Virus record (IMG/VR): IMGVR_UViG_3300028840_000492
Span: 1 to 58,380 of that record
Strand: one strand, 5' to 3'
DNA length: 58,380 nt
Source: a virus
The position numbers and the translations under genes are program-made. Every line of letters begins with the position of its first letter. The stretch's first letter is position 1. Below, piece by piece: positions 42,454-50,106 of the stretch. Under the pieces are notes generated by a model. It was not told the DNA's origin. It was given only the letters and a program-made list of their open reading frames with translations, and searched no databases.

Positions 42454-43391
42454 TACACTACCTCCTTCAGTGGAATAAGATCATTCAGTGTATTCTTACT
42501 GAGCTTTGACATATAGGTTCTAAAGTAATGACAATGATCTGCAGTCTTACACCAATCCTCACACCTAGTTCTCTTAGCATATCTAATTTCTAAGTATCCT
42601 TTTGATATGTCTATTCCCTTTGCATCTTTAGCGCAGGCAATAGCCTCTCCCTTATGCTCGAACACCCTATAAGCACGACCAGAATCCTTAGACTTTAAGA
42701 CAGCGTATTTAACCCTGGCCCCATCAGAGAATCTTTCCCATCGTTCCTCACGAGTACACTCAGGCAGGTCATCATCTTCAACCTGTTCATTATCAACCAT
42801 TAACTGTACTCTTTCTCTCAGGAAATTCTCTGTATCTTCGAGCGTCCACATTGGTAAGGAGTACGCTACCACAGGGGCTTGAGGATAGGTGCTGGATCGT
42901 AAGGAGTTGCCCTCTTGCCAATCCTTATAGAAGCATAAGATGTTTAGGCTCTCCACATTGATGCCTCGTACAGCTAGTATGTATCTGTAAATGTTCTGCT
43001 GCTGCACCCATTCGGTAAGCTCAGGGTCAAAGACTATCTTCCAGGTCTTAGCAGTTTTAATATCCCACAGTTCCTTCTGATCATATAGAATATCAAATCT
43101 ACCAGTGATCAGTCTGCCCAGTACATCCAAAGAGATTGTGCGCTCACACATATATTTCTTGTCAAAGAAAGACATCGTCTTTAAGTTTTTCTCTGCCCTA
43201 TCATGTATCCCACTACCCATGAACGCAGCGATCTGCGACTTGACTGTAGGCACTACAAGATGTCCGTATCTCTTTTCTAGATGTACTATCCTAGGCGGAT
43301 TCAATAAGGTTGTTACTGAATAGTCACCCATGGAATGATAATGCTGACGCTCAACTTCTAATATATCTTTTAGTATTTTAATATTCTCCAT
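42453..43391 (-). CDS. RecB/Cas4-like PD-(D/E)XK exonuclease
   Basis: 312 residues from the ATG after AAGGAGGATTTA. GRLITGRFDILYDQKELWDIKTAK supplies the Asp and D-x-K catalytic core, QQNIYRYIL is the Q-x3-Y motif of RecB-family nucleases, and the C-terminal CEDWCKTADHCHYF could ligate an Fe-S cluster as in Cas4/AddB-like enzymes. Phage enzymes of this class process DNA ends in replication or recombination. No recombinase gene is seen nearby. Confidence 0.75.
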   Translation of the reverse strand: MENIKILKDILEVERQHYHSMGDYSVTTLLNPPRIVHLEKRYGHLVVPTVKSQIAAFMGSGIHDRAEKNLKTMSFFDKKYMCERTISLDVLGRLITGRFDILYDQKELWDIKTAKTWKIVFDPELTEWVQQQNIYRYILAVRGINVESLNILCFYKDWQEGNSLRSSTYPQAPVVAYSLPMWTLEDTENFLRERVQLMVDNEQVEDDDLPECTREERWERFSDGARVKYAVLKSKDSGRAYRVFEHKGEAIACAKDAKGIDISKGYLEIRYAKRTRCEDWCKTADHCHYFRTYMSKLSKNTLNDLIPLKEVV

Positions 43392-43603
43392 TAAATCCTC
43401 CTTGCTTTTTGTTCCCATGTTGGGATGTCAATCAATGAAAGATATATTTTACTAACATGGGACGCCTTATTGTATTCCAATATTATACCATAAATAATAT
43501 CTAGCAAGTCAGATGTATACTGATCTCCCTCTTCCCGTGCTAAATAATCTCTATGGTCTGCTGGTCCGAATAAAGTATCTAGTATCATTTCAGATTGATT
43601 CAC
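43391..43603 (-). CDS. Small protein, unknown function
   Basis: 70 residues from a GTG preceded by GGGGG; a longer in-frame start at 43648 has no site, and an ATG at 43588 is another option. Helical, with LFGPADHRDYLAREEGDQY. TAATG overlap with the exonuclease gene. No family. Confidence 0.45.
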   Translation of the reverse strand: MNQSEMILDTLFGPADHRDYLAREEGDQYTSDLLDIIYGIILEYNKASHVSKIYLSLIDIPTWEQKARRI

Positions 43604-43940
43604 AGTCAAAATCCCCCTTTGTTTTGAAGTAGTATAGCGTAGTATCAACTAAACTCTCAGCCATATCTTCTTTAGCTTGATTATTATAGTACATTACATC
43701 TTCCTCTCTCACTTTCTCAACCTCAATACCAAGTCTTTTTGCTTCAGCGATTGCTCTCTTGTAGTGCTCCTCGAACCACCAATCTGTGTTTATAAAATAC
43801 TTAACATCATGCGGGTCAAAGGGAATCCTAAATGGCATACCACCCTCACCAACACTCTTAAATAGATTGGGTTCCAGATAACCTACAATGCGATAACAAT
43901 CTCCGTTCCGTTGCCAATAAGGGCAGTCTTTACATTTCAT
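43590..43940 (-). CDS. Small protein with N-terminal Cys motif
   Basis: 116 residues from the ATG after GAGGTAAA. Begins MKCKDCPYWQRNGDC, a three-Cys motif like those in several neighbours; C-terminal CESI adds a Cys. The middle is helical. Role unknown. Confidence 0.5.
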   Translation of the reverse strand: MKCKDCPYWQRNGDCYRIVGYLEPNLFKSVGEGGMPFRIPFDPHDVKYFINTDWWFEEHYKRAIAEAKRLGIEVEKVREEDVMYYNNQAKEDMAESLVDTTLYYFKTKGDFDCESI

Positions 43941-43941
43941 T

Positions 43942-44850
43942 TTACCTCGCTGTTGGTACAACTAGCGTCTTAGATTTGGACTCAGAGACATCGCTATGCC
44001 GACTCCTGCCGACTGCTCCGCACTCGCACCTGAACGCTCTGTATTTACCCGAGTTCGTATAATAATATCCCTGCCAATTTAAATTGTCAGAGCCACAGTT
44101 CGGGCAAACTGTTTTGTCTGTGTCAATGTATAATCCCATATTGGGATGCGACTTAATCCACGGTCTCAACTTGGTATAGAGTTCCTCTAGTACAACTACA
44201 TCCTGCATACAGTACTCTGTTAGTTCTGCCAGAGCATTGCTATCCCCTGTTACCGAGCGCTTCCATAAGCTAAAGTTTGATTCACCTTTTCTAGCAATGT
44301 TCAAGAACGCTGCTAAAGAATCTAACTTATGGCTGGATGCTGCAAAGAATTTCTGAGCCTGCTTCAACGTATCCACAACTTGATACGGCTTAGGCGGAGG
44401 GAGATGTGCCTTTAAAAATCTAAGATTCATCTTCCTAACATCAAACTTGGCAGCGTTATGCGCTATCACTATGTCAGCCTCGTCCATTAAACTCCACATA
44501 GATTCCAGAATGGATGTATCATTTCTTTCAGTAGCCTCTGCTGTCGTAACTGTAGCGTGGTACACTCTAGAATCATACAGCCACTTAGCAGCCCAACATA
44601 ATACACTCCAATCTTTTACAATATTCTGTTCATGGATAGGACCTTTCTGAAACAAAGACCAAATATAACACTCCATTGGTGCGGTTTCAACATCAAATAG
44701 TAGAATCCGAGGCATCCCAGTAGCCTCACGAGCTTCTTGCCTAGCCCGTCTTACCGTCCGTCTAGACACCCCCAATGCGTCAGCAATCACAGCTGTCTGT
44801 TCATTAGGGTGGTCTCTGAGATATTCTTTTACCTGTTCTTTTTTATCCAT
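43942..44850 (-). CDS. HTH - DEDD exonuclease - zinc ribbon fusion
   Basis: 302 residues in three parts. Residues 1-45 form a helix-turn-helix (TAVIADALGVSRRTVRRAR). Residues about 47-235 are a DnaQ-like 3'-5' exonuclease: D53 and E55 in LLFDVETA, the Asp of IAHNAAKFDVRKM, and YCMQDVVVLEELY. Residues about 250-285 are a zinc ribbon (CPNCGSDN, CECG). The ribbon resembles transposase-type C-terminal ribbons. Possibly binds specific DNA or RNA and trims it. The polymerase has its own exonuclease, so this enzyme probably serves another task. Confidence 0.72.
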   Translation of the reverse strand: MDKKEQVKEYLRDHPNEQTAVIADALGVSRRTVRRARQEAREATGMPRILLFDVETAPMECYIWSLFQKGPIHEQNIVKDWSVLCWAAKWLYDSRVYHATVTTAEATERNDTSILESMWSLMDEADIVIAHNAAKFDVRKMNLRFLKAHLPPPKPYQVVDTLKQAQKFFAASSHKLDSLAAFLNIARKGESNFSLWKRSVTGDSNALAELTEYCMQDVVVLEELYTKLRPWIKSHPNMGLYIDTDKTVCPNCGSDNLNWQGYYYTNSGKYRAFRCECGAVGRSRHSDVSESKSKTLVVPTAR

Positions 44851-44863
44851 AAATTCACCGCCT

Positions 44864-45073
44864 TTACTTTTTAGTGTCTATCTCTCTCCAACTTACTCTG
44901 TAGCTTCTTTTACGTGCATAATATGGACATGCGCCTCGATTTAATTTTCTAGGATCTTTATGCCCATGTACAAAGTCTGTATATGGTGCTTGTGGGCAAC
45001 CACAGAACTCAATATTGTGATCATCTCCACTAAAGAATCGGCAATTAAGACATACTGTTACATCATGATCCAT
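44864..45073 (-). CDS. Small Cys-rich protein
   Basis: 69 residues after AAGGAGATTAAATT. CLNCRFF near residue 8, FCGCPQ near 24 and ACPYYA near 48 match the layout of the + arm protein at 1227-1430. Metal binding inferred; function unknown. Confidence 0.55.
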   Translation of the reverse strand: MDHDVTVCLNCRFFSGDDHNIEFCGCPQAPYTDFVHGHKDPRKLNRGACPYYARKRSYRVSWREIDTKK

Positions 45074-45086
45074 AATTTAATCTCCT

Positions 45087-45296
45087 TTACTTAGCATCTG
45101 TTATTGACTGCAGTTTTTTTATTAAACATTTTAAACACAGATCATGATTCCCGTGCTCCTCTTCCTGCATCGTGTCAGGTACAGAGGGCCAGTAGATTAC
45201 CCGTACCTTAATCGTATAATCTTTTGGGTAAAACATACCTCTAGGGTATTTAATCTTAACGCCACAGTCATCACATGTTACAAGTTTTTTCAGCAT
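45087..45296 (-). CDS. Small zinc-ribbon protein
   Basis: 69 residues after AGGAGGATAT. CDDCG (8-12) and CLKC (54-57) form a standard zinc ribbon around a beta-rich middle. Directly downstream of the structured intergenic region at 45297-45538. Confidence 0.6.
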   Translation of the reverse strand: MLKKLVTCDDCGVKIKYPRGMFYPKDYTIKVRVIYWPSVPDTMQEEEHGNHDLCLKCLIKKLQSITDAK

Positions 45297-45538
45297 ATAT
45301 CCTCCTTATAGATTCGAGTTCTACACTTGGCCCCTCCCATCCACTTTCTTCTCGAACGCTCTCGCCAACATCGCAGTTTCGGATCCTCGAACTCGTCATC
45401 CTATAGCATATCTTGAAGTTATCATTCTATGTCCGTCAGGAAACTCTACCAGAACAGAGTTTTTTGTGCCGACCGAAAGCACAATGAGGTGCATGCCTTT
45501 ATATTTTGCTCTGGTAGAGTTGTTCCCCCACCTATAGG
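45297..45538 (-). ncRNA. Structured intergenic region, possible ncRNA or riboregulator
   Basis: A 242-base gene-free gap in an arm where genes otherwise overlap. It contains a perfect 12-bp inverted repeat (AACTCTACCAGA at 45442-45453 with 45510-45521) enclosing a TTGTGC/GCACAA hairpin. A competing local hairpin AACTCT/AGAGTT (45442-45447 with 45456-45461) is followed by T5 on the + strand. A second domain has nested stems CGAGTTC/GAACTCG (45315-45321 with 45389-45395) and TTGGC/GCCAA (45327-45331 with 45364-45368). The 12-bp stem is unlikely by chance; the shorter ones could be. Strand is assumed from the neighbours; it does not match a known RNA family I recognise. Confidence 0.45.
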
Positions 45539-46102
45539 TTAGTCCTCCATTTCGGGAGGGTCCAGCGCATCCTCGAATGGGGTCACACCATCATGGATAT
45601 ATTTGTAGGCTTCCTCAGCTATCCTGTACAGCTCCCCCTCGGATACAACTTGATCAGCTTTCTTAGCAGCAAACTGAGAGTTGTGTTTCAATAGATCTAA
45701 TGCTAAGTAGATAGCTGCTGACCTATCATATGCCTCAGCGGTACGACCTTTCCATTCATAGGATGACGCCTTCCCCACGGCCCCACTACCTCCCTCTTTA
45801 GGCGTATAGTTTGTCTTAGCAGGAGCATCTCCCCTTGCTTTAGTAATATCTGTCGCAGTGGCTGGTGAAATGTTAGATACATTCCAGTAGTTACCCTTCT
45901 TAACCATGGCTACATTCAGTATTTCACCAACGCCAGTATTGGTGAGCACCTCAGACATCTCAGTGGTCTTGTCCTTGTTCTTCTGGTTAGCAAAGATCTT
46001 TTTAGACCAAGGCTCACCTGTTTTAATATCTGTACCTTCAATTAAGATTGCATCCTTGCTTCCAAGTTGGTCTGGTGTTGCGCTGCTGAATTTAATAATC
46101 AT
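45539..46102 (-). CDS. SSB-like OB-fold protein
   Basis: 187 residues after AGGAGATTATATT. The N-terminal 80 residues have the strand pattern of an OB fold (AILIEGTDIKTGEPWSKKIFA ... GEILNVAMVKKGNYWNVSNI), as in phage single-strand binding proteins. A Gly/Ser linker is followed by a helical region and an acidic tail (DALDPPEMED), which in SSBs contacts partner proteins. Fits its place in the replication arm. Direct ssDNA-binding evidence is lacking. Confidence 0.6.
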   Translation of the reverse strand: MIIKFSSATPDQLGSKDAILIEGTDIKTGEPWSKKIFANQKNKDKTTEMSEVLTNTGVGEILNVAMVKKGNYWNVSNISPATATDITKARGDAPAKTNYTPKEGGSGAVGKASSYEWKGRTAEAYDRSAAIYLALDLLKHNSQFAAKKADQVVSEGELYRIAEEAYKYIHDGVTPFEDALDPPEMED

Positions 46103-46114
46103 AATATAATCTCC

Positions 46115-46279
46115 TTAGTTATATTTATTTAAACACTCTTTACAAATGTAAGTACCATCAGGCTGTATCTCCAGATTCTCTCGGAAGTTAGCCTCTTTAC
46201 ATACCGAACAAGATTCATCAGAACCAGTATCATATATGTCATCTAGATATTCCTCAGTATCAAATGTGTTTATATGCAT
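46115..46279 (-). CDS. 54-residue zinc-ribbon protein
   Basis: ATG at 46279 after AGGAGGTGGAC, TAA at 46115-46117. The product has an acidic N-terminus (TFDTEEYLDDIYDTGSDE) and a CSVC ... CKEC zinc ribbon. Its stop overlaps the ribosome-binding site of the SSB-like gene, so the two are coupled. Small but well supported by site, Cys pairs and tight packing. Confidence 0.65.
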   Translation of the reverse strand: MHINTFDTEEYLDDIYDTGSDESCSVCKEANFRENLEIQPDGTYICKECLNKYN

Positions 46280-46288
46280 GTCCACCTC

Positions 46289-46681
46289 CTATCTAATATC
46301 TTCACGGCGATCAACGCCGTCAGTACCTACGTTACCACCAGACATTGAAGCTCCAGAAACTCCACCATCATCAGGATCTCCAATGGTTCCAGGTGTATGA
46401 ATCCCTCCACCACCGTCTCCGTCATCACCATCTCCAGGAGGAGTCGGAGGATCTACAGGTCCGTGTATACCACGCCCGCCAGCGTTACCATTATCAGAAT
46501 CATTACCCTGATTCCCTGGTCCTGTGTTTCCAGGAGGCCCATTACCATCAGGTCCATTACCAATACCACTGTTACCACCACCATGTCCATGACCATTACC
46601 CATCCCAGGCCCCTTAGCGTAGCATACTGTTACCGTCAATGCCATAATCATAATTGCAAGGCTCATAAATAGTTTTTTCAT
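46289..46681 (-). CDS. Secreted Gly/Pro/Asn-rich low-complexity protein
   Basis: 130 residues. Signal peptide MKKLFMSLAIMIMALTVTVCYA followed by an almost entirely Gly, Pro, Asn, Asp and His sequence (GNGHGHGGGNSG, GPDGNGPPGNTGPGNQG). It is collagen-like in composition but without strict Gly-x-y register, so probably disordered. Unusual among replication genes; possibly an envelope-acting or metal-binding (His-rich) protein. Function unknown. Confidence 0.6.
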   Translation of the reverse strand: MKKLFMSLAIMIMALTVTVCYAKGPGMGNGHGHGGGNSGIGNGPDGNGPPGNTGPGNQGNDSDNGNAGGRGIHGPVDPPTPPGDGDDGDGGGGIHTPGTIGDPDDGGVSGASMSGGNVGTDGVDRREDIR

Positions 46682-46709
46682 AGTTAATCTCCTTTTGTTT
46701 TTGCATAGA

Positions 46710-46922
46710 TTATTTATGCAATTTGGACTTTAATTTAAACTCTAGTGTATCCCAGTGCTCGTTTACTAATATCGGACCCACCTCCCTTCGATACCTATCA
46801 GCCAGTTCTAATCGTTTCTTATAGCGTGAACCCTTACCCTTGCAGGCGCTGTGGATTACAGCGACAAGGCACAGCATCAAAGCTGCAAGGATAAGGTTGA
46901 GTATGACCATCCAATCTATCAT
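46710..46922 (-). CDS. Single-TM small protein
   Basis: 70 residues, ATGA overlap with the preceding gene. N-terminal membrane segment (VILNLILAALMLCLVAVIHSAC) and a basic, helical cytoplasmic part. The pattern would fit an inner-membrane spanin or an anti-host membrane protein, but nothing decides this. Confidence 0.5.
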   Translation of the reverse strand: MIDWMVILNLILAALMLCLVAVIHSACKGKGSRYKKRLELADRYRREVGPILVNEHWDTLEFKLKSKLHK

Positions 46923-47131
46923 GCTGTCTCACCTCTGTACTTATAAGCACCAGCATTGTACACAGAGTCAGGTCTAATTAATGTAGTGCGGTACATATAA
47001 CACCGTGGGCAATGTCCACCAACTGCCCTCTTACCGCTAGGAAGTGTTGCCCCATTATGAGTATCATCAGCCATGTACCATACCTGTCCACATCCACCGC
47101 ACGTAACTTTAGTCATAAGTTTAAATCTCAT
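46919..47131 (-). CDS. Small zinc-ribbon protein
   Basis: 70 residues after GGAGGCACTAT. CGGCGQVWY (about 11-19) and CPRCY (about 41-45) form a zinc ribbon. Lies immediately after the sigma-factor gene and overlaps its end by 11 bases, so it may be a small transcription or nucleic-acid-binding partner. Confidence 0.55.
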   Translation of the reverse strand: MRFKLMTKVTCGGCGQVWYMADDTHNGATLPSGKRAVGGHCPRCYMYRTTLIRPDSVYNAGAYKYRGETA

Positions 47132-47759
47132 ATAGTGCCTCCATTCTTTTTAGTATTCTTTTTCTATCTCTAATAATAGATTGATGACCGCAATTAAACT
47201 GAGATCCTAATTGCATATAAGTTTTTCTTTCTACTTTTTTATAGATCGTATACTCAAATACAGCACGCTCTCTAATGTTAAGGCTAAGCAGAAATTCCTT
47301 GAATGTGTCTGACCCTAAAATAGATTGCTGCATTACGATCTGTTCTGTGTCGATCGGATCGTGAAAAGCCTCAACAATAAAATCATATGATTCTCTATTA
47401 AACTTCTCACGCTTTCGTATAAAATCTATCATACGAGAATAGAGTTTATACCATGCCCAAGTTCTAAAGAGCTTATCTGTTGCTGGATCATATGTAGTAA
47501 TAGCCTCTAACAAAGCAACATAACCTTCTGACTCTAACTCAGACCGATCGTGATAATTAAATCTGCTAGCAACTAACTGAGGAAGATAACTAAACTCCTG
47601 AGCTAATTGGTTAGCTAATCCTGGTTCTGTTGTTATTGGATCATCAGTCGGCTCATCTATTAAACCGTCTTTAATTTTCTTATGGTAATAACAATATCTT
47701 TTACCACAGGAATTGCGATCACAATAACTGCCATCACTATGTTTCCATTTACATCCCAT
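47121..47759 (-). CDS. Phage sigma factor with N-terminal Cys/His motif
   Basis: 212 residues from the ATG after GAGGGGGTAATTTT. Residues about 73-125 are sigma-70 region 2 (ELESEGYVALLEAITTYDPA, FRTWAWYKLYSRMIDFIRKRE: the -10 recognition and core-binding helices). Residues about 155-207 are region 4 (LNIRERAVFEYTIYKKVERK, then an HTH around MQLGSQFNCGHQSII). The N-terminal 28 residues carry a C3, C13, C18, C23, H26 cluster, a probable zinc site not found in ordinary sigma factors. It should redirect host RNA polymerase to phage promoters, presumably for later genes. Confidence 0.8.
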   Translation of the reverse strand: MGCKWKHSDGSYCDRNSCGKRYCYYHKKIKDGLIDEPTDDPITTEPGLANQLAQEFSYLPQLVASRFNYHDRSELESEGYVALLEAITTYDPATDKLFRTWAWYKLYSRMIDFIRKREKFNRESYDFIVEAFHDPIDTEQIVMQQSILGSDTFKEFLLSLNIRERAVFEYTIYKKVERKTYMQLGSQFNCGHQSIIRDRKRILKRMEALYEI

Positions 47760-47768
47760 AAAATTACC

Positions 47769-47787
47769 CCCTCTATATATATTCCGT
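47769..47787 (-). promoter_or_regulatory. Candidate phage promoter-like motif, copy 2
   Basis: ACGGAATATATATAGAGGG on the - strand, nearly identical to 319-338, lies 10 bases before the sigma-factor start and overlaps its ribosome-binding site. A T9 run (A9 on the coding strand) is adjacent. Either a shared promoter recognised by the same factor or a shared leader element. Confidence 0.35.
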
Positions 47788-47809
47788 TTTTTTTTGCCTT
47801 TTTGTCCGC

Positions 47810-49696
47810 CTATACCTCTTTTACCTCCCCATAACTGGGTCCGATTGCGATCTCGCCAGTGAGATCTGCCTTCCAATCATACCCAAAATAGTTTTTGATA
47901 TATTTCTTGAGATTGTTTCCAACTGATTCGCACAACTTGCGTAACTTCTTGAGTTCATTTTTCTTGACATCGAACACAATAGAATCATGCACTGTTAGAA
48001 TCAACTTGGACTCTAGCCCATACTTGAGCATACCCCTGCGGATTATGACCACCAATAGAGGCAAGATGTCGCCACCAGCTAACCCCTGCACTGGATAGTT
48101 CTTAATCTGGCGTTCGTTATACGGCTTCTGGAACACGAACTTACGCCCAGTGAACAGCTGTAGGTAGCCCTGCTTCCATACCTTATTGATGTTGCTGTCC
48201 TGCCATGCCTTCAAGACTTTGTATTTCTTATAGAAATCTACACATATCTGTTTCCATTTAGTCTTGCTGAAGTTAGGCATCCTCGGGTCGAGATAGAATC
48301 CCATGTACGAACCACCATAGATCATCCTAAAGTTAAAGATCTTGGCGAAGGTTCTATTCTCCTTGGTCAACTCTAGCTTCATGATGTGGACGCAAGCCTC
48401 ACTATGCTGATCAACTCCATGATTGATTTCATAGAGCATAACAGGATCTTGCGATAGCTCTGCTGCTGCACGCCACTCTATCTGGCTGAGATCATACTCC
48501 ATAATATAATCATACGTGGGTACGATACACAGCTTGATAGGTGAGGTGCTCCCTCTTGGCATATTCTGGCTGTTAGGATCTGAGCTAGTCAGCCTGCCTG
48601 TAGCTGCAACAGTCTGATTAACATTGGAATGTATCTTACCATCAGACTGTAGCTTATTGAGCAAGCCAGACTTAGTCTTTTGATTCTTGCCAAGCAGGGT
48701 CTCGACAACCTTTTTAGCCTCGCTATACTCTAAGAGCAAGGCTTTAACCTGACGTTGGAGCTTACTACGGCACACCAACCTGCCTATAGTTTCCTTATCA
48801 GCCTTCATCTGTGGAGTACTGAACACCACGAATGGTGTAAAGCCCCATCCTTTGATCTCTTTAGACTCAGCATAGTTTTTCTCCCAGTACTTAGACTCAG
48901 GTTTAGACTTTAGCTCTTGGATAGTCCATTCCTTCCACTTAGTCTTGAGAGTACCACCATACAGCATAGCTACTAGCTGGCTGTTAGAGGCAGGATTAAA
49001 ATGAGGCTCACCTGACAGCTCTATCAACTCTTGCTCTAATGCAGTGGCTTGATCACCATACTCTTTAATAAAGTCGTAGGCTTGAGCAGCGTCAAACCTA
49101 AATCCATTCATCTCAATATCAGATAGGGCAAATGTAAACTCATTGCTGAGCCTATACAGCTTCAGCATATTTTCTTTTTGAACACGCCTTATCTGACAGG
49201 TGGCGATAGCCAATGCCTTATCACAATCATCAAGGACATACTCCTCTAGCAACATGGCAGGAACATTATAAGTATCTATCCCTGTTTCCCACATTGCCTT
49301 GACTTTGTCTAGCTTGCCTTCAAGCCCATACCTTTTGGCGGTAGCATCTAAGGAATATGCGATCTCCTTTGACTGACCTTCGAGTAGGTAATCAGTTACC
49401 TGTGTACAATGTAACTCCTTACCCTCGAAGTTGATGCCAAAGCACCTCAGTATGGTCATGTCGTGCTTTAAGTTGTGAGCTACAATGACGTCAGCCTCAT
49501 CAATGTATTGTTGTAATTCCTTTAGCTTGTCAACATATGGTTCATCTGGTTTTTCCGAATGACTAAACCATAATACCCTTTTCCTCCCGTCATCAAACAC
49601 AAGCCCAACGCAACTGATATAGAACCCAGGATGATAAGGGCGAAAGGAATTATAACTATGCTCAATGTCAATACTAAGTACCTTGGGAACATGCAT
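47810..49696 (-). CDS. DNA polymerase, family A, with proofreading domain
   Basis: 628 residues from the ATG after AAGGAGGGACTA. The exonuclease domain has D10 and E12 (SIDIEHS), VIVAHNLKHDMTIL and VLDDCDKAL. The polymerase domain has motif A YDLSQIEWR, motif B RTFAKIFNFRMIYGG and motif C LTVHDSIVFDV. Phe occupies the position of E. coli Phe762; the next residue is Arg instead of Gly, and the motif C Glu is Ser (HDS). Lacks a 5'-3' exonuclease, as in T7. It works with the primase and helicase genes upstream. Confidence 0.9.
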   Translation of the reverse strand: MHVPKVLSIDIEHSYNSFRPYHPGFYISCVGLVFDDGRKRVLWFSHSEKPDEPYVDKLKELQQYIDEADVIVAHNLKHDMTILRCFGINFEGKELHCTQVTDYLLEGQSKEIAYSLDATAKRYGLEGKLDKVKAMWETGIDTYNVPAMLLEEYVLDDCDKALAIATCQIRRVQKENMLKLYRLSNEFTFALSDIEMNGFRFDAAQAYDFIKEYGDQATALEQELIELSGEPHFNPASNSQLVAMLYGGTLKTKWKEWTIQELKSKPESKYWEKNYAESKEIKGWGFTPFVVFSTPQMKADKETIGRLVCRSKLQRQVKALLLEYSEAKKVVETLLGKNQKTKSGLLNKLQSDGKIHSNVNQTVAATGRLTSSDPNSQNMPRGSTSPIKLCIVPTYDYIMEYDLSQIEWRAAAELSQDPVMLYEINHGVDQHSEACVHIMKLELTKENRTFAKIFNFRMIYGGSYMGFYLDPRMPNFSKTKWKQICVDFYKKYKVLKAWQDSNINKVWKQGYLQLFTGRKFVFQKPYNERQIKNYPVQGLAGGDILPLLVVIIRRGMLKYGLESKLILTVHDSIVFDVKKNELKKLRKLCESVGNNLKKYIKNYFGYDWKADLTGEIAIGPSYGEVKEV

Positions 49697-49896
49697 TAGT
49701 CCCTCCTTTTCCAATCATATTTAATTATCCTAACATTTACATCTTTAAATGGGCATATATATTTAGTATCTGGATTAGTTAAATACTGATAACCTACACA
49801 ATGCCCACCCAATAATGTACCACCTCCTATCGAACACGCAGTATCACGACATTCTTTAGTCCAATGACGACATATATATATTGCATCATTATCCAT
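49696..49896 (-). CDS. Small Cys-rich protein
   Basis: 66 residues from the ATG after AAGGAGGATTG. Cys at ICRHW, KECRDTACS, GHCVG and ICPFK. It resembles the next protein upstream in its opening ICRHWTKEC versus ICDSWDKLC, suggesting a duplicated pair. TAATG overlap with the polymerase. Role unknown. Confidence 0.55.
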   Translation of the reverse strand: MDNDAIYICRHWTKECRDTACSIGGGTLLGGHCVGYQYLTNPDTKYICPFKDVNVRIIKYDWKRRD

Positions 49897-50105
49897 CAAT
49901 CCTCCTTTCTTTCTGGTTTATAATCCACTAGCAGGCATTTCTTGTGCTTAAAGGAACACCAAAATTTAAGTTGCTCTTTATAATACATAACTAACTGGCT
50001 ATCCATATGACGAAGCAACACTGTTCCTTTACAGAATGAATTGCTCTGCGCTCGTTCTAGGCAAAGTTTATCCCATGAATCACAAATAAAATATTTATCT
50101 GCCAT
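49896..50105 (-). CDS. Small Cys-rich protein, related to its neighbour
   Basis: 69 residues from the ATG after GGAGGTATAAT. ICDSWDKLCLERAQSNSFCKG and FWCSFKHKKC follow the spacing of the adjacent 66-residue protein. Probably metal-binding or disulphide-containing. The longer upstream reading overlaps the helicase gene and lacks a site. Confidence 0.55.
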   Translation of the reverse strand: MADKYFICDSWDKLCLERAQSNSFCKGTVLLRHMDSQLVMYYKEQLKFWCSFKHKKCLLVDYKPERKED

Positions 50106-50106
50106 A

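Noticed and set aside
45301-45400. tRNA-like TTCGA sequences in the intergenic region
   Set aside because: No acceptor stem, anticodon arm or D arm can be drawn around them. No tRNA gene was recognised anywhere in the window.
46345-46672. Two His/Tyr- or Thr-rich + strand frames of about 90 residues
   Set aside because: Antisense of the Gly/Pro-rich secreted protein; repeat-driven open frames without sites.
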